NCBI GenBank assembly: GCA_030867875.1
Contig: JAOWCC010001634.1
Coordinates: 134,566,022 to 134,630,021 of the forward strand
DNA: 64,000 bases
Direction: 5' to 3'
Source: Actinernus sp. WN-2022
Lineage: Eukaryota > Cnidaria > Anthozoa > Actiniaria > Actinernidae
Part shown: positions 32,933-44,061 of the stretch, in pieces
How positions within the stretch are numbered: position 1 is the stretch's first letter
Layout: every line of letters begins with the position of its first letter
The notes under the pieces: model-generated
Database searches by the model: none
The model's input: the letters and a program-made list of their open reading frames with translations, nothing else
Told to the model about the DNA's origin: nothing
Program-made: the position numbers and the translations under genes

Positions 32933-33870
32933 AGTCTCAATTTGAAGAAATGTTGGTGACTTGTTAACAAAATGAAACTACATATTTTAGGTGTTTTATG
33001 TTAGTATGATGACGTTGTTGTGACGTCATAAGTGATGCCTCCTTTTTTGGTAAAATTCCCCCTTTAATAGATGTTACAAACAGACTACACCATCAAAGGG
33101 CCTTCATGACACACATTCCTTTGGCGCAAATTTGAACGTTCTACGACTATTATAGCAAAAGTTATAGAGGAATGACTGTTGCTATGACGTCATATTTAGT
33201 GACGTCAGGTGTCATACCTAAATAAAGCTGCCTATTGTTAAAAAATTAAGAAACGAATATAATGTGGGTTTTGAGTGCCAGACTAGCGCATTTCATCACT
33301 AAAACTCGAAAATCACTCAAAGGATTTTTTTCTAAGGGCATGTATAAAAAAGTATGACGTCATAATGACGTTGCCGAAAATATGACTTCAATTTTAAGCC
33401 GGTTATGGACAAAAAATCAAAATTCAAAAACATACGATTTTAGCCACCAACGTGTTTTATGATTGGACAAAATGTCATGCAACAATATTTACAACTCTAA
33501 AAATTGAATGAAGCGATGTTTTCATAAATGCTTTTCTGGTGTTTATTTCCCGCCAAATTTTGGCGGGAAAATGGACAAAATTCAAACTTTCATAACTTTT
33601 GATTTCCTTAACCAATCGACATCGGGTTTTCGATTCCTTCATTCTCATCACGATTAGATTTTAACAATATACGACATTTCGTTTTTAGAGATAATGAACA
33701 GTTGCAAGAAACGTATTACAAATGGATAAATGACGTCATTGTGACGTCACGATGGTAGTAACATAGCTTAAAAAATCAGGTTATATTCCTTTTGCGATTC
33801 TACATCCTTCTACCAAAATTCAATCGTCTGCATTGAAAACTTTTTAAAATATAGAACTGATGCCGTTTTT
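32933..33870. other. non-coding stretch with clustered TGACGTCA palindromes
   Basis: At least five TGACGTCA or GTGACGTCA sites occur (about 33017, 33186, 33199, 33355, 33730) in AT-rich sequence. No gene. Confidence 0.5.
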
Positions 33871-33879
33871 ATGGTCGTT

Positions 33880-33985
33880 TGTGCCCACCGTGAAACGTCC
33901 CTGCCCAAGGACACGGCCGGGTTCGAACCCCCGACCTCCCGCACTCAACACCGTGCTCTACCAACTGAGCTAACCAGTGAGGCGG
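33880..33985 (-). repeat. tRNA-derived SINE head
   Basis: On the minus strand TTAGCTCAGTTGGTAGAGCA (A box) is followed by GGTTCGAACCC (B box) at tRNA spacing. The acceptor arms do not pair, and a SINE-like GTGTCCTTGGGCAGGGACG body follows. It is a SINE, not a functional tRNA. Confidence 0.65.
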
Positions 33986-35215
33986 TTAATAATAATAATA
34001 ACCTTTATTTATCCACGGGCTCCTGTATCACATTCAAGTGCTCTCCCAAGGAGCCGTGCACTATAAAACTACAATATTAAGCATATTCCTACAATAAAAC
34101 TATAAAAAATCTAACAATTAAAAAATATAGTATACAAAAGTCGTGACTAAAGATAACCTAGACTATATTTACTTATAAAAGCAGTCATGCTAGTGGCCTG
34201 CTTGGCCTCAACCGACAGACTATTCCACGAAACAGCGCCCCTGTACCAAAAACTCTTTTTGAGGCCCTCTGTATTTGGTCTTGGAATGGAAAGATTATGT
34301 TACGAGCCCCGTAGGTTGTGGCACTGGCCAGGGAAATTTGTCATGGGTATACACGGGAACTTGCTTGTTTATGGTCTTGAGCATAAAACGTTTCAATTGA
34401 TTTGTACGTCTGTCGGTTAGGCTCGGCGCCCGGTTGAGTTCCTGAAGAAACAAGGCAGATCTGACATTCCAATCAGATCCTATTATTATACGTGTGGCTC
34501 TGTTTTGTAATTTTTCAAGTTCATGGGTGAGACCAACAACAACACTTCCCCATGCAGCACTACAGTAGCGTAAGTGTGGCAACATAAGGGACTTATAAGT
34601 ACTTTTAAGATACTTTGGGGGCATATTGGTTTTAGTCTTCTAAGGGCTGCAAGTATTTTAGCAACTTTACTAGTGACCTCCGAGATGCATGTGGATACTC
34701 CAAGACAAAGTTTCATCTAAGTTCAGACCAAGACACTTATATGTCATGACCTTTGGATTTGTTGGCCGTCAAGGCTAATGTCTAGTTCACTGGGTATCTA
34801 TGAGATTTTGTGGCGTGTCCCAGTAAACATACACTTAGTCTTTACGACATTTATGCTTTTAGTCGATTTGCGTCTAGCCATTGTTTTAGGTTGTTCAGGT
34901 CATGACTAAGAGCTAAGAACAACTCATCTTGATTTTGTGATGAATAAGTAAGACTTGTGTCATCGGCGTAAATTCGCGCTTCCGAGAGGAGATTACAATT
35001 TTGCAAGTCGTTTATATACAATAGAAATAACAAAGGCCCCAGGATAGACCCGTCAGGCACTCGGCAGCTTATGGTAGTTGTCTCAGACTGCACATTATTA
35101 ATAACTGTAACCTGTGTCCTCTCAGACAGATAGTTTCTGAACAGTTGCAGGGTTCTACCTTTAAAACCATACAACTGTAGTTTTGACAAGAGGATTTCAT
35201 GATCAATGGTATCAC
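33986..35215 (-). mobile_element. 5'-truncated LINE (CR1/L2-like)
   Basis: The (TTA)n tail is at 33988-34000. Reverse-transcriptase C-terminal half: at 34851-35210 DTIDHEILLSKLQLYG, PDGSILGPLLFLLYINDL and the catalytic IYADDTSLTYS; at 34295-34716 LMLPHLRYCSAAWGS and KLQNRATRIIIGSDW. A frameshift lies between. It is truncated just before the DTIDHE motif at about 35212, abutting the Harbinger-like remnant. Confidence 0.85.
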
Positions 35216-35225
35216 GGAAGTAGCT

Positions 35226-35392
35226 CGACGTGGTTTCAAACGCCGTGCCGAACTCAGTGGTTATATTTTTAATCGTCCAAGCGAAACGAAACAAAATCAA
35301 ACAAGAAAAGTGATGATTGACTCAATGCGATTAGCGGTTTCTACCACTACGCATGCGTATGGTGGTAAAGCAAAACAAAATGGCGCCGTGGC
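35226..35392 (-). mobile_element. Harbinger-like remnant, left portion
   Basis: GGTTTCAAACGCCGTGCCGA then ACTCA resembles, inverted, the other terminus at about 44645-44690 (GGTTCAAACGTCACGCC ... CGAACTCA). The gypsy element inserted between the two parts with target duplication GTGGC. Confidence 0.4.
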
Positions 35393-35583
35393 TGTAATGA
35401 ACCGTATATTTGAATGGAGAGCTGTGAAGGGTGGTTTACAAAGAGTGTACACACACTGAGACTAGTTGATCAATCTGTTTATTTTACAAGTAGCAAACCT
35501 TATGTATGATCATAATATGGGTGCGGCTAATCAAGTATTGATTACACGTCAATCAAATAGAACAATAAGTCATTATCGTTACA
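35393..35583 (-). repeat. gypsy 3' LTR
   Basis: 191 bp, about 96% identical by eye to the 5' LTR, suggesting a fairly recent insertion. Confidence 0.9.
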
Positions 35584-35734
35584 TCTCCCTTCTTTTAAGG
35601 AAATTTGATTTAAAAGGCATTGAGCAAAGGTTTGAAAAATCTATAATAAAAAATGCAATGTACATGCGTTACAATGTCTCTTGAGTGTCTCTAAGAAAAC
35701 TAACTCAAATAAAAATGATTACGAGTTCATAACA

Positions 35735-35991
35735 AAGTCTTGATCCTGCTCGATCTGCGTGGTTGGATAGGTTCATAGTTCTCATGGAGTTTAGAGAGTT
35801 TGTCAGTTGTGTCGGGCAGATCTTCGTCGTGCTCGTCAGGTGCAATTGCTGGAGGGTTCTCTCCAGTCTTTAGCAGATCTCGCCGATTTCTCCGGTACTG
35901 CTGTCCGTTGCCAGTTGTAACAACGTAAGACCTAGGGGTATCCGCTTCCTCTTTGATTTTTGCAGGAACCCACTGTTTCTTGTGGTATAGC
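35735..35991 (-). pseudogene. gypsy integrase C-terminal tail
   Basis: After the poly-G-ended insertion the frame resumes with KKQWVPAKIKEEADTPRSYV, a typical integrase GPY/F-like C-terminal region, and ends with a basic Arg/Lys-rich tail. Confidence 0.6.
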
Positions 35992-36602
35992 CCCGGGGGG
36001 GGGGGGGGGGGGGGGGGGATACTCCTGTTTGTGACGTATTATGTATGTGCCGCCCGGGTGGGTCAGGGTTTTGAGCTCAGTTTGGGCAGGTAGGGTCAGG
36101 GTTTTGACCTGATTTGGGCAGATCAGGGTAAGGATTTGAGTATAATTTGGGTGCAGTCAGGGTCGGGGTTCAGTATTTTTTAGGAAGTTCATTTTTTTTA
36201 GCTGCTATGTCAAAAAAAGACATTCTGTTGCCACATTTTGATCGCCTGCCCACATGCAAACACTGAGGTTCCCATACATCGTGACGCCGCTAATTCGTAT
36301 TTCAGTACAAGTTTATCTATGTACTTCATCTGCTGATTTGTTTACCCAATGCCACGTCCCGACTTGAAATGTTCCATATTTTGCATGAAATCCCGGTACG
36401 CGGTATACCGGCCAGGATATATATCCGACCGTGTTTTGAAAACAATTTAAAGAAGGGGCAATCAGGGTTTTTTTTCCCCAAAAGGGGGCAATCAGGGTTT
36501 TGGAGCTCGGATTGGGTCAAACAGGGTCAGGGTTTGAGCATCTTGGCCTCACATACATACCCATTTTTCATGTAAGTACCCCCCCCCCCCCCCCCCGGGG
36601 GT
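35992..36602. mobile_element. poly-G/poly-C-ended element with target duplication
   Basis: Bounded by CCCCGGGGG(n) at the left and (C)nGGGGG at the right, with TATAG directly repeated outside each end. The interior has degenerate GTCAGGGTTTTGA / TTTGGGCAG repeats. It interrupts the gypsy integrase frame exactly at a Tyr codon, so both flanks read as one frame without it. A probably related piece lies at 44995-45200. Confidence 0.7.
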
Positions 36603-36603
36603 A

Positions 36604-37058
36604 TAGCCTTATGCCTTCCTCAGGCTTTAGAGGCTCTAGAGATTTAGCTCCCTTGTTGTAGTAGTAAGCTTGCCGCTGTTGACAAGCCTGTAGATCTTCC
36701 TTAACTCCAGTAGCAATGCTGGGTTGAAGTAGATCTTTCTGTGTTGGTAGCTTTGTGCGAGTTGCGCGGCTCATGAGTAGCTGTGATGGAGAATACTTCT
36801 GCCTGTTACTGGTGTATGCCGGTATTCTAAGAGTGCTATATATGGGTCGTCCGCTTTCTTTAAAATCCGTTTAATGGTCTGGACGGCTTTCTCGCTCATT
36901 CCGTTTGACTGGGGATATGTGGGAATTGACGTTATTAACGTGAATCCCCAGTCAACTGCAAAACTCCTGAACTCTGTTGAATTGTAAGGCATGTTGTCTG
37001 ATACAACTTCCTCAGGAATCCCATGCCTAGCAAAAATAGACTTCATGTGTGTTATCAC
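36604..37058 (-). pseudogene. gypsy integrase, second half of catalytic core
   Basis: THMKSIFARHGIPEEVVSDN (the second catalytic Asp is in VSDN) followed by YPQSNGMSEKAVQTIKRIL with the catalytic Glu, then a C-terminal linker. A frameshift lies near 36775. The first part of the core is at 40960-41189, beyond the inserted LINE. Confidence 0.8.
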
Positions 37059-37350
37059 ATGTGTGTCAATCCCACACGAATCATTCCAGCCCTAAAATGC
37101 GCAGTACAGAGGCCCACCAGAGGATAAACCACAATATAACGTCCAGGAGAGACCAGATCAGACGAGGCAGTATTCATTTCCAGCACAATCTCAAGCTCAC
37201 AGTCCTAAGCGGTACTTCCAAACACACTCCGTATACAGATCAGATGGCGTACCCCAGGAACCAACAATAACAGTAAGAAGTTTAATCCAACTTTTAGGCC
37301 AACAGTTTAACATAAATATCTAAGTGCAGCATAACATTTAAGTTATCTTA

Positions 37351-38697
37351 ATGCCAGACCAGTTTATAAGAACAGGGCTTTGGAATATACATGGTCACTC
37401 TCACAGAGAACTTGGCAATAAATTACACTTAGCAAATTGTCAAGAGTTCTTAAAACAACATGACATATTTGGCGTTGTTGAAACACATGCAAACGCAAAT
37501 TCGCATCTATCAATACCTGGATTTATCCATCGAGCAAAATTCCGCGAAAAGAGAGGCAATAAACATTACGGTGGTATTGTCATTTACATCAAAAAAGAGC
37601 TCACAAAACATGTGACATATATTCCAACAGGGAATGAAAATGCCATATGGTGTAAATTACATAAAGAATCATTCAATATAGACAAAGATATATTCTTGGG
37701 AACAGTATATTTAAGCCCTGCTAATTATGAAAGACAAACAAATAATAGTCTTCTAGATGACTTAGAATTAGAAATTTCAGAATTCTCGCAGAAGGGTTAC
37801 ATAATCATACAAGGGGATCTCAATGCTAGAACCGGTCTTCTCCAGGATATTGTAGATACAACAGATCTACACAAGTTCTTGGGAGATTCTGAAAATGATG
37901 CGGCCACATTTATATCTCCAAGACATTCTGAAGACAATAGTACAATCGATGACAGAGGTAAACAGCTAATAGACATGTGCATTACACATAACCTAAATGT
38001 AATCAATGGTAGAACTCTCGGTGACCGTAACGGCAAAAAGACATGCCATCAACACAATGGGTCCAGCCTTGTTGATTATGTAATCTGCAGCAATGAGATA
38101 ATACAAAAATTCCAGTACCTAATAGTGCACAACTTAATCCCGCATCTATCTGATCATAATCAGTTAACATTCAGTCTGAGTTTACAGCGCCAATGTGAAA
38201 AGTCAACAAGTGTTAAACATGCAAACAAAAGGAAATTAACAAACAAAGTTCTTTGGAATGAAGAAACCTCAAAAAACGTATCGGCCATATTACAATCAGA
38301 AATATACGAAGAAAGAATTCAGCGCTTGTTGTCAAAACATTTTGAACAAGACATTGAAAAATCAGTCTCGGAGTTAAATGAGCTTCTAATAGATGCTCTA
38401 TCAGACGGAAAATGTTACAAAAATACCTATAAACAACAAAACGATAAAAAAGGTGACAATCCATGGTTCGACGAGGAATGTAGAAATGAAAAAGAAAATA
38501 TAATGAACTTGGGTAAACTAATAACCAGATTTCCAAACGATCAAGCACTTAAGTACTCGCTTTCTCAAAAGAAGGGCATCTTCCGAAAACTTTTAAGGAG
38601 AAAAAAGCATTACTTCCATGAAAATAGAATTTCAGAGATCAGCAATTGCAAAAGCAGAAATTCCAAATTATTTTGGGAAAAAACTGAAGAACCTTAG
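37351..38697 (+). CDS. LINE APE endonuclease and linker (frame 1)
   Basis: 448 codons. N-terminal apurinic endonuclease-like nuclease: RTGLWNIHGHSH, FGVVETHANAN, YIIIQGDLNARTG (catalytic GDxNAR) and the final SSLVDYVICSNE ... IPHLSDHNQL (SDH). A linker with a FDEECR-type segment follows. Its stop at 38697 is caused by a frameshift in the A6 run at about 38678-38683; the reading continues in the overlapping frame from about 38690. Exo-endo nucleases of this type nick target DNA to prime reverse transcription. Confidence 0.9.
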   Translation: MPDQFIRTGLWNIHGHSHRELGNKLHLANCQEFLKQHDIFGVVETHANANSHLSIPGFIHRAKFREKRGNKHYGGIVIYIKKELTKHVTYIPTGNENAIWCKLHKESFNIDKDIFLGTVYLSPANYERQTNNSLLDDLELEISEFSQKGYIIIQGDLNARTGLLQDIVDTTDLHKFLGDSENDAATFISPRHSEDNSTIDDRGKQLIDMCITHNLNVINGRTLGDRNGKKTCHQHNGSSLVDYVICSNEIIQKFQYLIVHNLIPHLSDHNQLTFSLSLQRQCEKSTSVKHANKRKLTNKVLWNEETSKNVSAILQSEIYEERIQRLLSKHFEQDIEKSVSELNELLIDALSDGKCYKNTYKQQNDKKGDNPWFDEECRNEKENIMNLGKLITRFPNDQALKYSLSQKKGIFRKLLRRKKHYFHENRISEISNCKSRNSKLFWEKTEEP

Positions 38698-40861
38698 TAT
38701 TAAAAAGAGCAGTAAAGTACAGCATATAGAATTGGAAGAAAGCTTAACATACTTTAAAAAGTTGAGTCAAGAGACTGAAAATGCGCGGTCTGAAAGTGAA
38801 AACAGTTCACGAAATTCAACACCGCAGAACGAACCGTGTGATCATCAAACGGAACGACCCCTCGACTACCCTTTTACTATAAAAGAAGTTGAAGACAAAA
38901 TTAAAAAACTGAAGAATGGAAAATCTGTAGGACCAGATAATATACCAAATGAACTCCTAAAAAACAACGCGGTAGTTCTTGTACCATTGTTAACCAAGTT
39001 ATTCAACGCGGTCCTGTCTACGGGAATATTTCCAACGAATTGGTCTTTAGGATACATTATACCGATACATAAAAAAGGAGACAAATCCAATGTAGAAAAC
39101 TACCGAGGCATTACTCTTTTGTCGTGCGTAGGTAAACTGTTGACAGCAATTATGAATGATCGCCTAACCACATTCATTGAGAAAGAACACATTTTGCGCC
39201 CGGAACATGGTGGGTTCAGACGAAACTATCGCACTAGTGATAGCGTGTTATCACTAAAAATGCTGATCGACAAATATGTTAAATCGAGAAGAAAGTCAAA
39301 ATATAATTATTTGTTTAGCTGTTTTATTGATTTTAGCAAAGCTTTCGACAATATAAATAGAAAAATCCTGTTCAACAAGCTTGCCTCGCTAGGAATCCAT
39401 GGACATTTTTTAGCAGTAATCAAAAGCATATATGCCAATGATATGGCATGCGTAAAAATCGGAGACGAAATCTCAACCGCTTTTAGTTGTAATAAGGGTG
39501 TAAAACAGGGCTGTATGCTCTCCCCAACTCTATTTAATATTTATCTACATGATTTACCACCAATACTAGAAACTGCCTGTAATGACCGACTAGAATTAAA
39601 CGGCCAATATGTGAGCTCTCTCCTATACGCAGACGATTTAGTTTTAATGGCCACATCAGAAAAGGGCCTACAACAACTTCTTGACCACTTGGCGCTTTAT
39701 TGTAACAAAAATAGTATTAAGATAAACTGCATAAAGACAAAGGTAATGATATTTAATACAAATGGGAGAAATTTAAATAGATTTAATTGTTATCTAAATA
39801 ATAATATCATAGACAATGTAACATCTTATAGATACCTGGGGATGACTCTGAGTGCAAGCGGTAGCTTCACATAGGCAAAACAAGAATTTAAAAAAGCTGC
39901 ACTCAGAGCTATGGGATCCTTAAGAAAAAAACTAGGAAATTATTTTAGGGCAAATGTTAAATTATCTATATATCTATACAATACTCTAATTATGCCAATC
40001 ATGACTTATTGTTGTGAGGTGTGGGGCCTAGATGGAAAATTTAATGGACTGCGCGACCCCATTGAACAAATTCAAAGCAAATTCTGCAAGATATTATTAG
40101 GTGTCGGTAAGCAAGCGACCAACAAAGCCTGTAGAGCTGAATTGGGACGCTTCACGACACGCCTCACAACCACCGTTCGAGTCATGAAATACTGGACACG
40201 TCTTATAAGTTTAGATGACACTAGGCTTACGAAACTGGGCTATGATGAACAAAAAATGGAAAATAAAACCCATTTGTGGTCTTCTAAAATTAAAGAAACC
40301 CTATTTAAGTTAGGTTATGGATATATATGGATACAGCAATCTACTCTTAGTAAAGAGCAAATTAAAATATTTTTAAAGAGCTTCGAACAGAGAGCAACCG
40401 ATATAGAGACTCAAGAATGGTTTGCGGCCATAAACGATGATCACAGATCAAATCCAAATTCAGCGAATAAACTACGGACGTACCGATTATTCAAAACAGA
40501 ATACAAGTTTGAGAACTATTTGGTAAATATAAAAAACGTCAAACATAGAATAGCACTAACTAAACTAAGAATCAGTAATCACGACTTAGCAATTGAAAAG
40601 GACCGGTATAAGAGGCCGTATGTACCGCCTTCAGATAGAAAATGTTTCTACTGTAGAACTGATATTGAAGATGAGGAACATTTTCTACTCAAATGCAAGT
40701 TATACACGGAGGAAAGATTAGCTCTCCAAAACGTAATCGGTGTTTCCCATATGACTCTAAAGAAATTGTTGAATCCATGTAAACAATTTTCCAACAAAAT
40801 AAGTAATTATATAAATTTATGCTTCAAAAAACGTGAAGCCATTTTCAATAATAATTCGTAA
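38690..40861 (+). CDS. LINE reverse transcriptase and C-terminal domain (frame 2, one internal TAG)
   Basis: Reverse transcriptase motifs: GPDNIPNELLKN, IPIHKKGDKSNVENYRGITL, CFIDFSKAFDNINRKILF (motif A), GVKQGCMLSPTLFNIYL (motif B), LLYADDLVLMA (motif C). An in-frame TAG stands at 39872-39874; the same frame then continues to 40861 with KLSIYLYNTLIMPIMTYCCE and a Cys/His ending CFYCRTDIEDEEHFLLKCKL, a C-terminal zinc-binding module seen in several LINE clades. Only these two lesions separate the element from an open polyprotein, so it is young. Confidence 0.9.
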
Positions 40862-40959
40862 TTTTGCTAATTCACTTCTGTAAACCTAACCTTGTTGGAG
40901 CCAAACTGATATACTTGTAGAAGTATTCAAGTCCAATAAAAAGAAATGATGATGATGAT

Positions 40960-41320
40960 ATCACAGTTCCTGCGGTCTTATCACGCATTAAACTGGTTTC
41001 GATAAACTTGGAATAGTAATCCACAACTACCAAATAGGACTTGCCTTTGTGTTCAAGAATGTCTGATCCAACCCTTTGCCAGGGACGATCCGGTATTTCG
41101 TGGGGTTTCATTGGTTCTTTCTGGTTCTTGTGTCTGTGCTTTAAGCATGTGTTGCATTTACTGATCTTTTCATAGATGTCGCGTGACAAATATTTCCAGC
41201 CAGTAAATTATGGCTCTAGCGCGTGCCTTAGCTTGCACTTCTCTATGCCTAAATGGCTCTCGTGTACTAAATTTAACATCGTTTCTCTCATCGTTTAAGG
41301 GATAATCAATTGCGATCCAT
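40960..41320 (-). pseudogene. gypsy integrase N-terminal half
   Basis: HESHLG ... CNTCLKHRHKN (HHCC zinc-binding) then RPWQRVGSDIL and YLVVVDYYSKFIE (first catalytic Asp). Interrupted on its 3' side by the LINE and containing stops near 41200-41290. Confidence 0.8.
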
Positions 41321-42130
41321 TAAAGAGTAGACCTTCGGCCTCACTCAGTTCGTCCTTAATGTTCCAGTAGGCCGTAATACTGGGCTTTATTTCCCGTTTG
41401 TGGTTAGGCCAACCGGCTGCAATTTGTCGTCTCAATTCCTGTAGTGTCACGTCACGCGCCGTTTCTCTGGAATTTCTGTAAAGAAACTGTGAACGCAAAT
41501 CTCAATGTCCTCATGTAGACCTTGTTGATCATCTACATGTTCCGTAAGGTATGCTCTCGATAGTGTGTCTGCGATGAACATAAATTTTCCCGGTACATAA
41601 AGCACAGTCAATTGATACTTCTGTAGTCTTATCAGAAGACGTTGAATGCGCGGTGGTGCTCGAGATAATGGCTTAGCCATGATCGCCTCCAGAGGTTTGT
41701 GATCACTTTGCACGATTACCTCATTTCCGTATATAAACTGATGAAAACGCTCGCATGTAAACACTATGGCTAAGAGTTCCTTTTCTATTTGCGTATAGTG
41801 TTTCTCTGCATCTGTTACCGATCTCGAAGCATAAATCACAGGGTGTCCATCCTGGATGAGACAACCTCCAATTCCATTCTGTGAGGAGTCTGCTTGTATC
41901 GTTATCTCCTTGTCGATGTCAAAGTAGCGAAGAACAGGGCTGTTTGTTAATGCCCGCTTTACTTCATCTAACGACTGTTTGTGTTCATCATACCAAACCC
42001 ATTGCGCGTCCTTTTTCAACAGTGACCGCAAATGTGCAGTGATTTCCGACATATTCGGAATGTGTTGTGACAAGTAAATAGCCATGCCAAGTAAACGCTG
42101 GAGATCTTGTTTGTTCTCCGGTTGCGGCAT
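41295..42130 (-). CDS. gypsy RT connection and RNase H
   Basis: RLLGMAIYLSQHIPNMSE (RT thumb/connection), then the RNase H domain: ITIQADSSQNGIGGCL (Asp), EKHYTQIEKELLAIVF (Glu) and VIVQSDHKPLEAI (Asp), ending YVPGKFMFIADTLSRAYL. The frame breaks at about 41450 and continues in a neighbouring frame to 41295. Confidence 0.9.
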
Positions 42131-42183
42131 TTCAATGATTGCCTTTATCTTCTCGGGATCCGGCTTGAAACAGTCGGCTGTGA

Positions 42184-42531
42184 CTATGTTCCCAGATAGT
42201 GGACTTGTTGTACTCGTAGTTGTACTTTATCCCGATTGAACTTGATGTTGCGCTCCCGTGCGCGGATCAACACACGTTCAAGCGCTTCGTCGTACTCTGC
42301 CCTATCACTTCCTGCGATAATAATGTCGTCGTGCACTGCTAAAACTCCTTGGATATCGCTGAAATTGTCGTCCACCATCTTCTGTGCCACGTCTGCTGCC
42401 ATACAAATTCCGAAAGGCATACGATTGAATTTATACCACCCGAATGGCGTGTTGAAGGTGCACAAATACGATGATTCTTCGTCAAGTTTCTTGTGCCAAT
42501 AGCAATTGCTCATGTCGATCACAGTAAACAC
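42184..42531 (-). CDS. gypsy reverse transcriptase, palm part
   Basis: MFTVIDMSNCYWHKKLDEES (motif A), FNTPFGWYKFNRMPFGICMA (motif B) and VLAVHDDIIIAGS, where the usual YxDD is VHDD. Separated from the upstream part by a frameshift at about 42520. Confidence 0.9.
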   Translation of the reverse strand: MFTVIDMSNCYWHKKLDEESSYLCTFNTPFGWYKFNRMPFGICMAADVAQKMVDDNFSDIQGVLAVHDDIIIAGSDRAEYDEALERVLIRARERNIKFNRDKVQLRVQQVHYLGT

Positions 42532-43165
42532 TTAGCTTGCTGGATAGTGTTTCCGTTGTTGGTGGCTTGCAATGCTCTCGCTTGACAGCTTGGTTTAGAT
42601 CATTTGGGTCTAAGCATAGTCTCAAAGTTCCATCTTTCTTTTCCACTATCACTAAGCTGTTTACCCAGTCAGTTGCTTTGTCAACTTTGCTGATAACGCC
42701 CATTTCCGTTAGGTTTTCCAGTGTTTCCTTAAGTTTAGGCATTAAACTAAGAGGGACTTTTCGTGGGGGATGAATTGTCGGTTGTGCGTTGTCGCGCAGC
42801 ATTATATGGTACTCGCCGTCTACAAGTCCAAGTCCTTCAAAAACATCTTTATATTGGTCTAGAATTTCCATGTCGGCTTTGTTCACTTCGTTTACATTCT
42901 TGTTTACATTGATCAGTTCCAAATCGCGGCATGTTTGAAGACCAATCAGTGGTTTTGCATTATCAACTTTAACCACGAAGAATTCAGCGTTAATCCTCTT
43001 GTTATCACGCTTGATTTCCATCTCGCATTTCCCTTTGAGAGGAACTTTCATTCCACCATATGCGGTTAGTTTAATCTTTGTGTCTTCTAATCTTGGTTTC
43101 TGCGGGAGAGTGTTGAATACGTGCTCTGGAATGACATTGCATTGAGCTCCGGTGTCGACTTTCAA
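42482..43165 (-). CDS. gypsy protease and start of reverse transcriptase
   Basis: The active-site motif KVDTGAQCNVIP opens an aspartic protease with a later PLIGLQTCRDLEL. RT begins HPPRKVPLSLMPKLKETLEN and SLVIVEKKDGTLRLCLDP. A frameshift truncates the frame before motif A. Confidence 0.9.
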   Translation of the reverse strand: MKVDTGAQCNVIPEHVFNTLPQKPRLEDTKIKLTAYGGMKVPLKGKCEMEIKRDNKRINAEFFVVKVDNAKPLIGLQTCRDLELINVNKNVNEVNKADMEILDQYKDVFEGLGLVDGEYHIMLRDNAQPTIHPPRKVPLSLMPKLKETLENLTEMGVISKVDKATDWVNSLVIVEKKDGTLRLCLDPNDLNQAVKREHCKPPTTETLSSKLSVYCDRHEQLLLAQET

Positions 43166-43225
43166 ACGGATGTCTTGGTTTCCGACATTTAGAGTAACAA
43201 AGAGTTCATTGGCCTCCTTGCTTGT

Positions 43226-44043
43226 TTAACCTATTTCACCAAGAAATAACTCATCGATTGAGTCGTCGCTGTCGCTCTCTTGCTCTATGTCGTGTACTTG
43301 CTGTGTACTTGTTTTACACACGGATGCGTAATGGTTTTTGCCTTTACATTTATGGCATGTTTGGCCAAATGCCCTGCATTCTTTCGGCTTGTGAGTGAAA
43401 CCACAACGCCCACAAGTCGTCTTGTTCCCTTTCTGTCCCGACTCTTGGCGACTTGATTGTTTGAAATTGTTTCCTCCTTGTCTCTTTTTCTTGTTAATCG
43501 CTGCAGCTTCTAAGCTTGCGCCGTCCTTCAGAGTTTCAATCTGAGTCTTGCTTGTCTCGGCTGCTCTAACATTGTTAATAGCAACTTCGAGAGTCAACTC
43601 AGTGTTCCTTAATAGGCGTTCCCTTACGCTATCGCTGTTTATTCTGCAGACGATCCTGTCTTTGATTGGACTGTCCTGTATAGTTCCAAAATCACATATA
43701 TTGGCTTTAGTGCGAAGATCCGTCACAAACGCGTCGATTGACCGTCCGTTCTGCGTACAAGAGTTAAAAATGTACCGCTCGTACGTGACGTTCTTCTTTG
43801 GCGAACAGTAGTGATGAGCGGCTCTAGCTTGTTCTGCTCCGCGTCTGTAAACGTGAACGTGTCGTACACTTCCAGTGCGTCTTCCCCTATCGTATGCGGG
43901 AATATCGCGCACTGTGTTTCCTCAGGTTTGGATTCCGTCCCGCTTGCCTTTGCATAGAGGGTCCATCGCTGTTTCCATTTGCGCCAGTTTTCGGCTACAT
44001 TTCCTTCTATCTTCAGAGGCCCCATTGGCTTCATATGCTCCAT
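43226..44043 (-). CDS. gypsy gag with two zinc knuckles
   Basis: Start chosen at 44043 (MEHMKPMGPLKIEG), the first Met after the 5' LTR and primer-binding site. The capsid-like part includes WRKWKQRWTLYAKASG. A frameshift at about 43820 leads to the frame ending at 43226, with zinc knuckles CGRCGFTHKPKEC and CHKCKGKNHYASVC and an acidic tail DSDDSIDELFLGEIG. Confidence 0.85.
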
Positions 44044-44061
44044 TGTAGACTTCTGACACCA

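Larger units (their letters stand above)
37059..40958 (+). mobile_element. nearly full-length non-LTR retrotransposon inserted in gypsy
   Basis: Flanked by TATCAC (37053-37058 and 40959-40964) and ending in (GAT)n. It has a 5' UTR of about 290 bp, one long endonuclease-RT reading frame broken by two single lesions, and a short 3' UTR. It splits the gypsy integrase core precisely, and removing it restores the gypsy reading frame at that point. APE-type LINE; clade not resolved. Confidence 0.9.

Noticed and set aside
36568..36774. Gly-rich protein ending GGGGGVLT
   Set aside because: The Gly run is the poly-C end of an inserted element read through from the gypsy integrase frame.
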